64,000 bases of DNA, from positions 10,380,501-10,444,500 of the forward strand of contig NC_069662.1 of assembly GCF_027244095.1 (NCBI RefSeq). Direction: 5' to 3'. Each line of letters opens with the position of its first letter. The first letter of the stretch is position 1. The DNA comes from Hemicordylus capensis. Its lineage: Eukaryota; Chordata; Lepidosauria; Squamata; Cordylidae. Position numbers and translations under genes: made by a program. The notes under the pieces were generated by a model that saw nothing but the letters and a program-made list of their open reading frames with translations, had not been told where the DNA came from and ran no database searches. Shown piece by piece: positions 63,722 to 64,000 of this stretch.

Positions 63722-63809
63722 TGATCATTCTGGAGAGAATCTATCAAGGTGGTTGCTGAGTCAACACTGACTTGATGGCACTCAATCAATCAATCAATCA
63801 ATCAACCAA
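63722..63809 (+). repeat. Sauria SINE / Bov-B-type 3' end with (AATC)n
   Basis: 'tctggagagaatctatcaag', 'gagtcaacactgacttgatg' and 'gcactcaatcaatcaatca'. Same 3' end as 49485-49564 with a different microsatellite tail. 63810-64000 shows no further feature. Confidence 0.65.
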
Positions 63810-64000
63810 TATAAATGTGACAAATAAATACACACATATATAAATAGAGTAAAATGAATAAATAAATGAGGGTGGAGATCCTGATTTTTGGCATCACAGC
63901 TAGTCAGGCTCTGATAGAGAACTACTTTATTGTTTACATAATCAACAGTTCAGTGTCTACACTGTGAACCACTTTTTCAACTTAGGGAAAATGAGTGGAA

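Noticed and set aside
61174-64000. Search for V2R-4 exons 1-4
   Set aside because: Only repeats and LINE debris seen; the exons are taken to lie right of the window.

Overview
This is a vertebrate nuclear window, most likely from a squamate reptile (a lizard rather than a mammal or bird). The evidence is a tandem array of vomeronasal type-2 receptor (V2R, class C GPCR) genes embedded in a typically squamate repeat mix: Sauria-type SINEs with Bov-B-like 3' ends, 5S-rRNA-derived SINEs, L2-like, CR1, R4 and Bov-B LINE fragments, many short non-autonomous DNA transposons and long microsatellites. There is no bacterial or viral gene content, and every convincing host exon is on the minus strand.

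Layout (transcription runs right to left). V2R-1 occupies 2573-9818 (exons 5 to 1; its seven-helix exon 6 lies beyond the left edge). V2R-2 is complete, 17799-27447, six exons, 881 residues predicted. V2R-3 is complete, 38150-51724, six exons, 880 residues predicted. V2R-4 contributes exons 6 and 5 (57703-61173) and continues past the right edge. Exon lengths are nearly constant (about 220 / 313 / 861 / 228 / 127 / 899 bp), intron phases are 2-0-0-0-1, splice sites are canonical GT-AG, and I found no in-frame stop in any exon of these four genes. The first four exons build the extracellular Venus-flytrap domain, exon 5 plus the start of exon 6 the cysteine-rich linker, and the rest of exon 6 the seven-helix domain.

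Two extra broken copies of exon 1 lie upstream of V2R-2 (29865-30084) and V2R-3 (about 55056-55212). All five exon-1 copies carry a homologous 5' flank of about 330-400 bp, the best candidate for the receptor promoter.

Intergenic and intronic DNA is almost entirely repeats. Notable ones are a non-autonomous Helitron with a 180-bp-arm palindrome (13060-13927), two hAT-type elements with perfect 8-bp target duplications (10400-10788, 30525-31139), a short-element family with one hairpin end and 3-bp target duplications (for example 7335-7787, 8681-9189, 63273-63710), a family with TAGGGGTGTGCA-like ends (for example 24987-25463), a 1.6-kb foldback (39121-40745), a Tigger-like element (42811-43521), an R4 LINE 3' end present twice in tandem (36541-37915), and two L2-like LINE copies facing away from each other (31790-34985). 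No new protein-coding system apart from the receptors is supported.
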